Notes: generated by a model from the letters alone, not told the origin. A stretch of DNA of 64,000 bases from Nocardia rhizosphaerihabitans (GCF_014646295.1 NZ_BMNE01000012.1:1-64000), one strand, 5' to 3'; shown: positions 7,503 through 16,862, counted from the first letter of the stretch. Translations and numbers: made by a program.

Positions 7503-8771
7503 TCAGTCGGCCACGGTGGCGAAGGCGGACCAGAGCAGCGGGGAGTTCTCCGGGGCCGGGTCGCTGCGCCATGCGGCCAGTTGTGCTCGTTGCCAGGTCA
7601 GCAGGGTGGGGATGGGTGTGGGTGAATCGTGGGCGGTGTCCACGGCGCAGATGGCGGCCTGCAGCGGGTAGGCCGTGGTGTCGGTGAGAGTGTGGAAGGC
7701 GTGGTCGGTGGGCAGCGGCCAGCGGGTCGCCGTCACCAGTTCGGCGCCGGCGGACAGCGCCGCGGTGGTCAGCCCGAGTGCTTCGGTGAAGCGCAGGTCG
7801 CCGCCGCTTTCGCAGGCGATGAGGGCGACGCGGCTCGGCATCGGCCACAGTGTTCGGCCCGGCACCGGCGACGGGTCGATGGTGTAGGTGCCGAGCAGGA
7901 GGTCCTTGGCCGAGAGCGGGCGGTGCGTGCGATTCGGTGCCGCGAAGCCACGGGTGTCGGCGGTGCAGCTCAGGTGCAGTTCGGCGTGCTCGCTCTCGCC
8001 GGATTCCGGTGCGGGAGAGGTGACATGGCCGACGTAGACGAGTCTGCTCGCGCCCGCCCTGAGTACCTCGGATAGCCAGGTGCGATCGGTATCGGTTCGG
8101 CGGAACAGGTCGACCGGGTCGGTGGCCCTGGGGACCACCCGGTCGCCGTAGCTCCGGAAGTGCTGGGTCACCGGCGTTTCCGCGTTCGGCCTGCCGAGGA
8201 CGGAACCGAGCTCGGAGTCGGCTCTGAACCCGGGAACACGGGGATCGAGTACCGCGATCACCGGCAGCTCCCGAGTATTGCTCCAGCGGCGCACGATTCG
8301 CTCCGGCGAGTGAACCACCGACACGGGGGCCAGCAAGCTGACATCGGCGATATCGAGCAGCCGGATCTGCGGATCGGGCGCGATGATCTCCCACGGCACC
8401 TGCGCCAACCGTGGTGACGGCTGAATCCGCAGATGCGGTCGAACTCCGCGCTGCGACAGCTCGTAGAGCTGCACAGCCAGCGCGTACGGCAGCAGGGTTC
8501 GGGATAGCGCCTGCGCCAGCAGGGTTTCCGCATTCGGCTCGGCGAGCGCGCCCGTGGTCATCACTCGCCGCAGCTCGTCGGGCCGCGATGGATTCGGCAC
8601 CGCGTCGGCCAGCTGCCGCAGCGTCGCCCGGACGTCTTCCTGGGGGATCACGCCCACGCCGCGCGCCAGCGCTTCATCGTCCCAGCGCCAGGACACGTAG
8701 ACATCGCCTGCGTCGGCCATTCGTATGAATGCGGTAGGCGCGTCGGAAGCCGGAACAGTTGGCGGTGTCAT
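7503..8771 (-). CDS. CHAT-domain (caspase-like) protease (422 aa)
   Basis: The C-terminal half carries the CHAT landmarks: PWEII (about 126-130), catalytic His in LVYVGHV (His249) and catalytic Cys in VALIACESGGDLR (Cys320), followed by AGAELVTATRWPLPT. Both catalytic residues are intact. The N-terminal 120 residues are a separate, unrecognised region. CHAT domains are separase/caspase-related cysteine peptidases that act in stress, cell-death or antiphage systems, often under TPR partners. Here the gene is last of four on the minus strand and overlaps the TPR gene by ATGA (8768-8771), so the two proteins are probably made together. The target is unknown. Confidence 0.85.
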   Translation of the reverse strand: MTPPTVPASDAPTAFIRMADAGDVYVSWRWDDEALARGVGVIPQEDVRATLRQLADAVPNPSRPDELRRVMTTGALAEPNAETLLAQALSRTLLPYALAVQLYELSQRGVRPHLRIQPSPRLAQVPWEIIAPDPQIRLLDIADVSLLAPVSVVHSPERIVRRWSNTRELPVIAVLDPRVPGFRADSELGSVLGRPNAETPVTQHFRSYGDRVVPRATDPVDLFRRTDTDRTWLSEVLRAGASRLVYVGHVTSPAPESGESEHAELHLSCTADTRGFAAPNRTHRPLSAKDLLLGTYTIDPSPVPGRTLWPMPSRVALIACESGGDLRFTEALGLTTAALSAGAELVTATRWPLPTDHAFHTLTDTTAYPLQAAICAVDTAHDSPTPIPTLLTWQRAQLAAWRSDPAPENSPLLWSAFATVAD

Positions 8772-10282
8772 AGTGCGATCACCCGCTCGTCGCGGACGGG
8801 ACGACCGTAGCGCCGCTCGGCGTAGGAGATGAAGTCCGCCAGCACTATTCGGCCGTTCTCGGTCAATCGCGGTGGGGGAGCGACGGGGATTCCGGCCGCG
8901 GCCGCCACGTCGGCGAGTGCCGCGCCCAGCTGCAATGCGGGAGTGGCGATCTGTTCGATGGGCGTGGGATCCAACAGCTGGAACTCCAGCGTGGGGGCGG
9001 TCGTGTCCGCGAAGGCGGTGGGATCGAGAGTTGTTCCCGCGCAGAGGCTGTCGACCAGATCGCTCACCAGCTGACCATTGCCGGAGCGGGCAGAGCAGCG
9101 GAAGGCCAGGCGCATGGCCGGTTCGGCTACGGTGCGGTGCCAGTGCTCGCGCTGGTTGCCGTTGGGGAGGGTGTGGCGCACCGCCTCGATGGCCAGTGCC
9201 GACGAAACCGCGAGGGTGACAGCGCGGGCGAGCACTGCCGGATCGGGCTGCGGCGCTTGTTCGATGGTGGCGTGCAGGAGTTCGGCGTGCCAGTAGTCGA
9301 GCTGGGCGCAGTGCATGCCGAGTCCGTGTGCGGAGTAGACCGCGAACGCCGCCGCCAGCAGTTCCTCACCTTGCGCGAGATCCCCTTCGGCGCAGGCGAC
9401 CGTGGCCAGGCGCAGCCGGACATCCGCCGCGTCCACCACGGCGCCGGTCGCATCGAATCGCTGGAGGGCCTGCTCGTAATACGTTCGCGCCGTGTCCAAG
9501 TCGCCTCTGTTCTCGGCGAGGAAGCCCATCGTCTTGGCGCCGGTCCCGGACCAATGTCCCAGCTCGGCGGCCTCGAAGAACTGCTGACTGGCGCGCAGCG
9601 GCTCGTCGGCCTCGTCGAGGCGCCCCGCGCGCACCAGCATGGTGGCCAGATTCTGCTGCGACTCGGCGACGGAGGCGGCATCGCCCGCCGCGACGAAAGC
9701 GGCCACACCCTGCCGGGCGAAATCGATGGCCAGTTCCCGGCGACCGGTCTCGAACGAACTCGCCGCCAAGTTCATCAAGGGGTGACCGGCCAGTTCCGGC
9801 GCGAAACGCTCGGTCACAAGCAGGGATTCGGTCGCGAGTTCACCCGCGCGCGCCCACTGCTGCCGATGTAGCGCGACCGCGGTCAGCGAGAGCAGGCACG
9901 CCACCCGCAACAGACCCTGATCGGTTCCCTCGGCCAGCAGCGCCCGCGCTTCCTCGAGCACTTCTTGCGCGGCATCGAAATCACCGAGATGCTGCAGTGC
10001 CTGCGACAGATTGACCAGTGCGGCAGGACGCTGATGCGCCGCGTCATCAGGCATGACGGCCAGCGCGGTCCGGAACAACGTCACCGACCGCCGATGATCA
10101 CCGAGCTCATCGGCCATACTCGCGGCATTGATCAGCGCCGCACTCCGCAACCGCGGCGCGGCGCCAGCGGCGGCCCGCTCGAAGATCTCCATCGCCTCGA
10201 CCACGTCACCACGCTGATATGCCGCGTACCCCGCGGTGAGCTGGGCGTCGTCCTGGTCGGAGGGCCTACCGGTCGCTGCCAT
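8768..10282 (-). CDS. TPR-repeat protein, partner of the CHAT protease (504 aa)
   Basis: Most of the protein is helical repeats of TPR type, for example AGYAAYQRGDVVEAMEIFER, ALVNLSQALQHLGDFDAAQE and FLAENRGDLDTARTYYEQAL, spanning about residues 15-330. The C-terminal 170 residues lack repeats and end in a short basic segment. TPR arrays are protein-docking scaffolds. Fusion or adjacency to CHAT peptidases is a known arrangement in which the TPR part senses or restrains the protease. No TM segment or enzymatic motif is visible. The 98-bp gap upstream (10283-10379) contains GGGGATAGG just before the ATG, which may be a ribosome-binding site or an internal promoter. Confidence 0.8.
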   Translation of the reverse strand: MAATGRPSDQDDAQLTAGYAAYQRGDVVEAMEIFERAAAGAAPRLRSAALINAASMADELGDHRRSVTLFRTALAVMPDDAAHQRPAALVNLSQALQHLGDFDAAQEVLEEARALLAEGTDQGLLRVACLLSLTAVALHRQQWARAGELATESLLVTERFAPELAGHPLMNLAASSFETGRRELAIDFARQGVAAFVAAGDAASVAESQQNLATMLVRAGRLDEADEPLRASQQFFEAAELGHWSGTGAKTMGFLAENRGDLDTARTYYEQALQRFDATGAVVDAADVRLRLATVACAEGDLAQGEELLAAAFAVYSAHGLGMHCAQLDYWHAELLHATIEQAPQPDPAVLARAVTLAVSSALAIEAVRHTLPNGNQREHWHRTVAEPAMRLAFRCSARSGNGQLVSDLVDSLCAGTTLDPTAFADTTAPTLEFQLLDPTPIEQIATPALQLGAALADVAAAAGIPVAPPPRLTENGRIVLADFISYAERRYGRPVRDERVIAL

Positions 10283-10379
10283 CCCTATCCCCGATCCGCG
10301 CTCTGCGCACAGTCTTCGCTCGCGGTCGAATTCCGCACCACCGTGGCGATCAGTGGACGCTCAGCGCAGGTGATGGCCA

Positions 10380-11756
10380 TCAGAAGTCCTCGTCCGCCCC
10401 GGCAGCCGCCGCTTCGGCGGTCAGGAGCGAGTCGCCGGTGAGCTCGGTGAGGCGAAGGCGGGCGAACCGGCGGATCCGAGCACGAACCTCCGACTCCTCG
10501 TGCGGAGGATTTGCGGGACCGACGCCGGGAACGAAAATGGTCACCTCAGGCGATGTTTCAGGCGGGCCTGGGATCTGGACGGATCCCGTCCAGGCGTCGC
10601 CCCGCAGGTGCAACGGCGTCGTGAACTCCACGTCGTCCGAGGGTGACGGTCTCGTGCGGGCGGGCTGGGCCGTGCGCACCCGCATGTACGGCCGCAGGTG
10701 CTCGGGGACCCCACGTCTACAGTCCGGGGCGGCAACCACACTGACCTGCACCGTCGATGTCTCGGCAGTCCGCGCCACCTGCCAAGACACCGCGTTCTCG
10801 CCCGGGTCGAGAATTCCGGGCGGGCAACGCCGCCAATCCCATTCGCCACTACCGCGCGCGATGATCAGCCCACCGCCCATCGACGTCGCTCCGCCTGCCG
10901 CCAGCGCGTAGTCGTCCGCGCGGCCCAAGGTTTCGCTCAGTTCGTGTGTGCCATCGCGCGCGGTTTCGTGGTCTGGTGTGCGGCTGGTTGATTCGCTCGG
11001 TCCGTGGTCACCATCGCGGGCCGTCTCGCGATTCGGTGCGCCGCCAGGGTGTTCGCTCGGGACGGCACCCCGACCCTGGTCGGCTCCTGATCCGGTATCG
11101 AGCGGTTCGTGTCCCGTGATGGTGCCGAACCCGGGCGGCAGATCGAATCGAGTCGAGGACCCGGGTCGGGCGAACGGCTCGGCGTCGGCACCGTCGAGTG
11201 CGGTGTCGCACGCGTCGGTCAGCTCGGTGATCTCGGCGGCCAGCAGATCGGGATCGAGGGCGGGGATCCCGTCGACGGTCGACGCCGGCCACCACCGAGC
11301 TGCCCAGTGCGCGTATGCGAGTCGGTGCAGGGCGTTGACCAACTCCGGTCGCGCAGGAACGGCAGAGGGCATGTGGTGCCTCATGGCATCTGCATCGACA
11401 TCGGCACTCGCGTCGGCATCGCCGAGGGTGGCCTCGGCGTCGGCGTCGGCGTGGGCGTGGGCGAGCGCGGTGTCGGCGACGGCGAGCGCGACGTCTTCGC
11501 CGTAGACCGCCCACAGCCAGTCCTGCGCGGATTCCGGGTCATCGAGTACGGCAGCCGGAAGGGGTTGTCCGGCAAACAGATTCCACGACAGGTGGCCGCC
11601 GATCACTTCCAGCACGAGAACGTCGAGGTCGGGCATATCGTCGAGCACCGTCGGCGCAGGCTGTGCCCCCGTCGTCGCCGAGAGTTGCCCGCCGGTGGCA
11701 CCCGGCGGGACCAGCGTCACGATGCCCGCCGCGCGCTGGATGCGGATCGTCGTCAT
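10380..11756 (-). CDS. unknown protein with Ala/Asp low-complexity and internal repeats (458 aa)
   Basis: I do not recognise a family. The first 100 residues look globular (DLDVLVLEVIGGHLSWNLF). A low-complexity stretch rich in Ala, Asp and His follows (AHADADAEATLGDADASADV), then another globular part. After it come two copies of a roughly 20-residue motif containing ETARDG (about 260-310), and then a C-terminal domain of about 130 residues that looks beta-rich (PGENAVSWQVARTAETSTVQ). The ATG at 11756 overlaps the upstream gene's stop (ATGA). It lies between the 472-aa protein and the TPR/CHAT pair, so it is probably part of the same system, perhaps as adaptor or sensor. Confidence 0.6.
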   Translation of the reverse strand: MTTIRIQRAAGIVTLVPPGATGGQLSATTGAQPAPTVLDDMPDLDVLVLEVIGGHLSWNLFAGQPLPAAVLDDPESAQDWLWAVYGEDVALAVADTALAHAHADADAEATLGDADASADVDADAMRHHMPSAVPARPELVNALHRLAYAHWAARWWPASTVDGIPALDPDLLAAEITELTDACDTALDGADAEPFARPGSSTRFDLPPGFGTITGHEPLDTGSGADQGRGAVPSEHPGGAPNRETARDGDHGPSESTSRTPDHETARDGTHELSETLGRADDYALAAGGATSMGGGLIIARGSGEWDWRRCPPGILDPGENAVSWQVARTAETSTVQVSVVAAPDCRRGVPEHLRPYMRVRTAQPARTRPSPSDDVEFTTPLHLRGDAWTGSVQIPGPPETSPEVTIFVPGVGPANPPHEESEVRARIRRFARLRLTELTGDSLLTAEAAAAGADEDF

Positions 11757-13174
11757 CAGCTCGCCCTCGCTTCCGCCGCCGCATGCTCGCCCATGCTGGT
11801 GAGCGCCTGCTTCACCCTGGCCCGATGGTCCAGGATCACCGAGCGCGCGACCCCGTCGAGCAGATCCCACAGCTCACCCGGCTCGATCACCGGCATCTCC
11901 CGCACGTCCCGCCCATGCAATCGGACCCACAACCTGCGCAGATACGGCCGCCACGGGGTGTGCAGCTCGGCGGCGACGGCAGCCAGCGGACCCGTCGCAC
12001 CGTCGACCACATGCACCGCGTACCGCCGAGCTTGCAGCACATACGCTTCCCGCCGCCAGCGACTGTTCACCACCTCGTGCGCGCGCGAAGGCCCGCTGTC
12101 GGGCGCTGTGCCACCACCCTCGCTTCCGGCCGTCATCCCGCCCGCGCGAGCATCGGCGCCGTGGCCGAGCGCAGCTCTACTGTTGGCACGTGGGCTGGGG
12201 AAGGGCGCGCCGATCGGCGAGAGACCCAGTGCCAGTTCGCATCCAGCTGCCGCAGTCACGCGCAGCGACTCGTCGAGCAGACCCCACGGTGAGCAACTGC
12301 GGGAGATCTCGGTGGTCACCAATTCCGGGATGCCGGGCAGGTCGGTGCGGTCGATGCTGCCCTGGAGCACGGTGAAGACTCGCTCGTAGACGGTCCGATC
12401 GAACGGCAGGCCGAGATTGGCGGTCGACGCGGAGGCGCCCAGGTCGGGGCGTTGGGGACAGGTGTGCACAGTCAGGCCGAGATCGTCGGCGCCGTCGGCC
12501 GGGTGTGATCGCCACAGGGCGATGCCACGATGGGTGCCGACTTGATCTTCGATCAGCTCGTCGAGCAGGGGGCCTGCGTCGGCCGGGTCGCCGTCGCGGG
12601 CCAGCGTGCTCGCCTCGAGCAGTTCGGTCAGCGCGGATGACAGATCGCGGGCACCGTAATCGGACAGTGGTCGCCTGCGCCAGGCGAGATCGAGCAGCGC
12701 CGTGAGCTCCACCAGCCGATTCGGCTCGGTCACATGGGCTTTCAAGGCCGTGGTGGTGCGCCCGCCGGTGCTGTCGTGGATCTCGCGCAGCGTCGCCTCG
12801 GCCCTGGCCCGCCCGTCGAGGCCGGGCGTTCCGTGCACGGTGGCCAGTTCGAAGCAGCGCTGGAAGTACAGGTCCTGGGCATTGCCCTCGGTGATCCGCA
12901 GTGCGCGCCGTACCTGTTTGAGCACCGTGAACCAGTCCGCGCAGGCGCGCAACGCATCGGAGTGGGCGAGGACCAGCGAGGTCAGCAGGGTGACACCGTC
13001 GGCGCAGAGCACGGTGCCCGCGCACAGCGGATGCTGCACCGGCCGGATGACCAGCGGATCGAGGATCAACTTGACGGTGCGCCGCAACGGGCCGCCCTGG
13101 GGGCCGCTGAGCGCCTCGACACCGTCGAGACCGCGCCACACCTCGTCGAGCGCCATGGCGCGGGGTCTTCGCAT
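11756..13174 (-). CDS. unknown protein, first gene of the CHAT operon (472 aa)
   Basis: I do not recognise this protein. It is soluble-looking, without TM helices or a signal, and is mostly alpha-helical in appearance (ALRACADWFTVLKQVRRALR, VELTALLDLAWRRR). Near residues 330-370 there is a disordered Gly/Ala/Ser stretch, and a basic C-terminal region follows (RPYLRRLWVRLHGRDVREM). Its stop overlaps the next start, and the operon's promoter should lie in 13175-13301, which it shares divergently with a lipoprotein gene. No nuclease, ATPase or protease motif was seen. Confidence 0.6.
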   Translation of the reverse strand: MRRPRAMALDEVWRGLDGVEALSGPQGGPLRRTVKLILDPLVIRPVQHPLCAGTVLCADGVTLLTSLVLAHSDALRACADWFTVLKQVRRALRITEGNAQDLYFQRCFELATVHGTPGLDGRARAEATLREIHDSTGGRTTTALKAHVTEPNRLVELTALLDLAWRRRPLSDYGARDLSSALTELLEASTLARDGDPADAGPLLDELIEDQVGTHRGIALWRSHPADGADDLGLTVHTCPQRPDLGASASTANLGLPFDRTVYERVFTVLQGSIDRTDLPGIPELVTTEISRSCSPWGLLDESLRVTAAAGCELALGLSPIGAPFPSPRANSRAALGHGADARAGGMTAGSEGGGTAPDSGPSRAHEVVNSRWRREAYVLQARRYAVHVVDGATGPLAAVAAELHTPWRPYLRRLWVRLHGRDVREMPVIEPGELWDLLDGVARSVILDHRARVKQALTSMGEHAAAEARAS

Positions 13175-13301
13175 TCGACCAGGTTAACGGCATTTCCGGC
13201 AGGTGACCCGGCGAAAAGTTGGGATCGGTAGGCGCCGGGAGATTTCTACCTTTCTCTCAACGGGTCATCGACCCGCTCACACCGAGAGAACGGAAAACAT
13301 C

Positions 13302-13814
13302 ATGAACACCAAGCTGATCGCAGGCCTCGCCGCTTCCGCCGCCGCCACCGCGCTGTTCGTCACCGGCTGCAGCGACTCCGGCAGCAGCTCGACCCCGAGC
13401 AGCACCGGCTCGGCCGCGCCTGCCCCGGCCGCGGGCAAGTCCACCGCGAGCGTCGACGGCAAGGAATTCACCGCCAAGTTCGACACCACCTGCGCCAAGC
13501 AGGGCGGCACCCTCGCGCTGGCACTGACCGACCTGGCCAACGCCACCTACGGCAACCTCTCGGTCAGCGCCTCGGTCGAGGGCGACACCGTCCAGGCGGT
13601 GGCCATCGCGGGCACCCAGGGCGGCTCGAACGGCCTGCCCTACGCCGTCGGCTACGGCAACGGCCAGCCCGGCGGCTCGGCCACGCTCGCCAAGGACGGC
13701 AACACCTTCCGCATCACCGGCGAGGGCGTCAGCGCCCCCGACATGACCAACCCGCTGGCGGGCCCGGCCACCGCCAAGTTCGACATCACCTTCGCCTGCA
13801 CCACGATCGCCTGA
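13302..13814 (+). CDS. lipoprotein of the LpqH/19-kDa antigen family (170 aa)
   Basis: A lipoprotein signal with lipobox FVTGC (Cys at about 22) is followed by a Ser/Pro/Ala-rich linker. The mature domain has GKSTASVDGKEFTAKFDTTC and a second Cys near the end (DITFACTTIA), the two-cysteine layout of mycobacterial 19-kDa-type lipoproteins. Such proteins are anchored on the outer face of the membrane; their function is not well defined. The ATG was chosen because the signal peptide starts there. The next gene begins 41 bp later and is likely cotranscribed. Confidence 0.8.
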   Translation: MNTKLIAGLAASAAATALFVTGCSDSGSSSTPSSTGSAAPAPAAGKSTASVDGKEFTAKFDTTCAKQGGTLALALTDLANATYGNLSVSASVEGDTVQAVAIAGTQGGSNGLPYAVGYGNGQPGGSATLAKDGNTFRITGEGVSAPDMTNPLAGPATAKFDITFACTTIA

Positions 13815-13855
13815 CCCTGTCGCGACCCGGTCGCATCACTTCACGAGGAGGAATC

Positions 13856-14656
13856 ATGAAATCCAAGCTCCGTGCGGCCGCGGTCGCCTTCGGGATCCTG
13901 TCCATCGGCTACTACCTCTACTACGGCCTCACCTACACCCCCGACGAGTTCACCGGCAGCATGCTCGGCTGGGTCGGCCCGCAGATGGCGCTGCCGATCA
14001 TCGCCCTGACCATCGTGCCGATGGTCTTCGCCTTCACCGGCGACGGCATTCTGGAGGCCTTCACCGGCCGCAACAGCTCGGAGTTCCGCGATGCCGAGGT
14101 GGGCATCGGCACTGTCGTCTCGTTCCGTCAGACCGGCGTCTCGGTCAATGACCAGCCGCAGGTCAAGATCGAATTCCGGGTCGAAGGCGCGGACGGGAAG
14201 GTCTTCGACTCGGCCGCCAAGATGATCGTGCCGCTCACCGAGCTGGCGCTGCTGCAGCCCGGCGTCGTGCTGCCGGTCCGGTATCTGCCGGGCCGCATCG
14301 ACAAGGTCGAGGTCGACCGCTCCGGTGACTCCGGCGCCGCGCAGCGGGCGATGAACGAGTCGCTCATCCGCAAGGGCTTCACCACCCGCGCCAAGCTCGA
14401 CATCGCCGAGCGCGGCCTGGCCGCCCAGGCGGTCGTCCGCAGCCTCGACGTCCCCGGCCGGATCCGCGGCGGGTACACCGAGATCGTGCTCGGCCTGGTG
14501 GTGACCCGCCCGGACGGCAGCACCTTCGAGACCCGCGCCGAGAAGTACCTGCCGCCGTCGGCGGTCGGGCTGGTGCAGGTCGGGCGGATACTGCAGGTGC
14601 ACTATCTGCCCGGCAACGAGCAGGAGGTGGTGATCGCGCTCCCGGTCAATGCCTGA
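13856..14656 (+). CDS. membrane protein with two duplicated beta-rich domains (266 aa)
   Basis: Two N-terminal TM helices (about 8-26 and 37-60) precede two related domains of about 75 residues. The first ends LLQPGVVLPVRYLPGRIDKV and the second ends GLVQVGRILQVHYLPGNEQE, so an internal duplication is clear. GAGGAGG lies 4-10 nt upstream of the ATG. The product looks like a membrane-anchored protein with two small OB- or SH3-like modules on one face of the membrane. The family is unknown to me, and its only context is the LpqH-like lipoprotein upstream. A terminator follows. Confidence 0.7.
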   Translation: MKSKLRAAAVAFGILSIGYYLYYGLTYTPDEFTGSMLGWVGPQMALPIIALTIVPMVFAFTGDGILEAFTGRNSSEFRDAEVGIGTVVSFRQTGVSVNDQPQVKIEFRVEGADGKVFDSAAKMIVPLTELALLQPGVVLPVRYLPGRIDKVEVDRSGDSGAAQRAMNESLIRKGFTTRAKLDIAERGLAAQAVVRSLDVPGRIRGGYTEIVLGLVVTRPDGSTFETRAEKYLPPSAVGLVQVGRILQVHYLPGNEQEVVIALPVNA

Positions 14657-14674
14657 TGACAACCGGACCACCCG

Positions 14675-14706
14675 AAACTCGGCGAGGACAGCACTCGCCG
14701 AGTTTT
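14675..14706 (+). terminator. intrinsic terminator
   Basis: AAACTCGGCGAG (14675-14686) pairs with CTCGCCGAGTTT (14694-14705), followed by T residues, 18 bp after the membrane-protein gene. Confidence 0.8.
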
Positions 14707-14788
14707 GGTCGTGCGTTCATCTTCGCTTTCCCGACGGCTCGCCTGAGCTGCTTACCGTGCCCGGAGTCCGATCTACTCAGGAGTCACC

Positions 14789-16843
14789 GTGAGTCCGAAA
14801 CCGCTCGCCCTGTTCGTCAAGCACGACGGTCAGTCGGCACGCGCCGCCCTGACCTGTGAATACAAGTGCGGCAACGCCTGCTTCCACGAGGTGCCCAACA
14901 CCTCGCCCGGTGAGTACTTCGGCGACATCGTCGCGACCCTCAACCGCCGCGGCTTGATCAAGGGTGGCGCCGCCGTTGTCCTCGGGGTCGGCGCGGCGAG
15001 CGCTCTGGCGGCGTGCGGCGACGACAGCTCCGGCACGGGGTCTGCGCCGACTGGCTCGCCCGGCTCCGGCACCGGATTCACCGCGGTCGCCCCGAACAAG
15101 GACGACGCGGTCGTGATCCCGGACGGATACGAGCAGTCGGTAGTGATCCGCTGGGGTGACCCGGTGCTCGAGGGCGCGCCGCAATTCGACTTCGACAAGC
15201 AGACGGCCGCGGCCGCGGCGGCACAGTTCGGCTACAACTGCGATTTCGCGGGTCTGCTGCCGATAGAGGGCACGGCCGACAAGTACCTGCTGGTGGTAAG
15301 CCATGAGTACAGCACCGAGCCGATGATGTTCCGCGGCTACAACAAGGACGAGCCGACCCGCGAGCAGTTCGACATCGCGCTGGCCAGCCACGGTCTCAGC
15401 GTCGTCGAAGTACACGGCGAGTCCGGCTCGGGCGAGCTGAAGCCTGCCTTCGGCAAATACAACCGCCGCCTCACCGCCACGACGGAGTTCGTGGTCACCG
15501 GCCCGGCCGCGGGTAGCGAATTGCTCAAGACGAAGGCAGACCCGACCGGGACGAAGGTGCTCGGCACCCTGAACAACTGCTCGGGCGGTGTGACCCCGTG
15601 GGGCACTGTGCTGTCCGGCGAGGAGAACTTCAACCAGTACTTCGGTAACGCCGCCACGGTCAGCGATCCGGCGGCCGCCGCCCGGTTGAAGCGCTACGGC
15701 ATCGAAGGCGCGGCCTCCGAGCGCAAGTGGGAGCGGTTCGATCCACGGTTCGACGTCGCCCAGGAACCGAACGAGGTCAACCGGTTCGGCTACGTCGTGG
15801 AGGTCAACCCGTGGGATGCGACTTCCGTTCCGGTCAAGCACACCTCCCTCGGCCGGTTCAAGCACGAGGCCGCCACCATCCACGTGACCGGTGACGGCAG
15901 CGTCGTCGCCTACAGCGGTGACGACGAGCGCTTCGACTACATGTACAAATTCGTCTCAGCCAAGAAGGTGCAGCCGGGTACAGGCGCGTCGAGCATGCGG
16001 CACAATATGACGATCCTCGACGAGGGAACGCTGTATGTCGCCAAGCTGACCGGTGACCATGCCGCCGAGATCGACGGATCGGGCAAGGTCCCCACCGGCG
16101 GATTCACCGGTAAGGGACAGTGGATTCCGTTGCTGCGGACCGGTGCCGACGGCAAGGGCACGTCGATGGTCGACGGCATGTCCGCCGAGGAGGTCGCCGT
16201 GTTCACCCGCCTTGCCGGTGACAAGGTCGGCGCGACCAAAATGGACCGCCCTGAGGACTTCGAGACGAACCCGACCACCGGCAAGGTCTATGTGGCGCTG
16301 ACCAACAACTCCAATCGTGGTGCCGACGGCAAGCCGGGTGCCGACGAGGCCAACCCGCGCAAGCTGAACAAGAACGGCCAGGTCCTCGAGCTCACCGACA
16401 ACCACACCGGCACCGACTTCACCTGGTCGCTGCTGCTGGTCTGCGGTGACCCCGCCGCCGCCGACACCTACTTCGCCGGCTTCGACAAGTCCAAGGTCAG
16501 CCCGATCTCCTGCCCGGACAACCTGGCCTTCGACCCGTACGGCAACCTGTGGATCTCCACCGACGGCAACGCCCTCAAGGCCAACGACGGCCTGTTCTCG
16601 GTGATCCTCGACGGCCCCAACCGCGGTGAGACCAAGCAGTTCCTCACCGTCCCCCGCGGCGCGGAGACCTGCGGTCCGATCGTCACCGAACAGCGCGTCA
16701 TCGTCTCGGTCCAGCACCCGGGCGAGTCCGACGACGCCACCCCCGACAACCCGCAATCCCACTGGCCCGACGGCGGCACCGCCCAGCCCCGCCCCGCGGT
16801 CGCGGTCGTGTGGAAGAAGAACAGCGGCCGCATCGGCGTCTGA
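14789..16843 (+). CDS. phoX: PhoX-family alkaline phosphatase, Tat-exported lipoprotein (684 aa)
   Basis: The N-terminal region carries a twin-arginine motif (NRRGLIKGGAAVV, about residue 51) and a lipobox (ALAAC), the usual layout of PhoX enzymes with a long pre-signal extension. The body has family segments such as LLVVSHEYSTEPMMF, FGYVVEVNPWD, FKHEAATIHV, RPEDFETNPTTGKVYVALTN and DNLAFDPYGNLWISTDG. PhoX proteins are Ca/Fe-dependent phosphomonoesterases that release phosphate outside the cell, usually under phosphate limitation. AGGAG lies 5-9 nt before the GTG. No Pho box was identified with confidence. The gene is flanked by terminators on both sides and is therefore monocistronic. Confidence 0.88.
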   Translation: MSPKPLALFVKHDGQSARAALTCEYKCGNACFHEVPNTSPGEYFGDIVATLNRRGLIKGGAAVVLGVGAASALAACGDDSSGTGSAPTGSPGSGTGFTAVAPNKDDAVVIPDGYEQSVVIRWGDPVLEGAPQFDFDKQTAAAAAAQFGYNCDFAGLLPIEGTADKYLLVVSHEYSTEPMMFRGYNKDEPTREQFDIALASHGLSVVEVHGESGSGELKPAFGKYNRRLTATTEFVVTGPAAGSELLKTKADPTGTKVLGTLNNCSGGVTPWGTVLSGEENFNQYFGNAATVSDPAAAARLKRYGIEGAASERKWERFDPRFDVAQEPNEVNRFGYVVEVNPWDATSVPVKHTSLGRFKHEAATIHVTGDGSVVAYSGDDERFDYMYKFVSAKKVQPGTGASSMRHNMTILDEGTLYVAKLTGDHAAEIDGSGKVPTGGFTGKGQWIPLLRTGADGKGTSMVDGMSAEEVAVFTRLAGDKVGATKMDRPEDFETNPTTGKVYVALTNNSNRGADGKPGADEANPRKLNKNGQVLELTDNHTGTDFTWSLLLVCGDPAAADTYFAGFDKSKVSPISCPDNLAFDPYGNLWISTDGNALKANDGLFSVILDGPNRGETKQFLTVPRGAETCGPIVTEQRVIVSVQHPGESDDATPDNPQSHWPDGGTAQPRPAVAVVWKKNSGRIGV

Positions 16844-16862
16844 CCGGCAACCCCGCTGACGG

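Noticed and set aside
11109..12389. 426-codon plus-strand ORF
   Set aside because: It is antisense to two overlapping CHAT-operon genes whose stop/start overlap and domain structure are more convincing.
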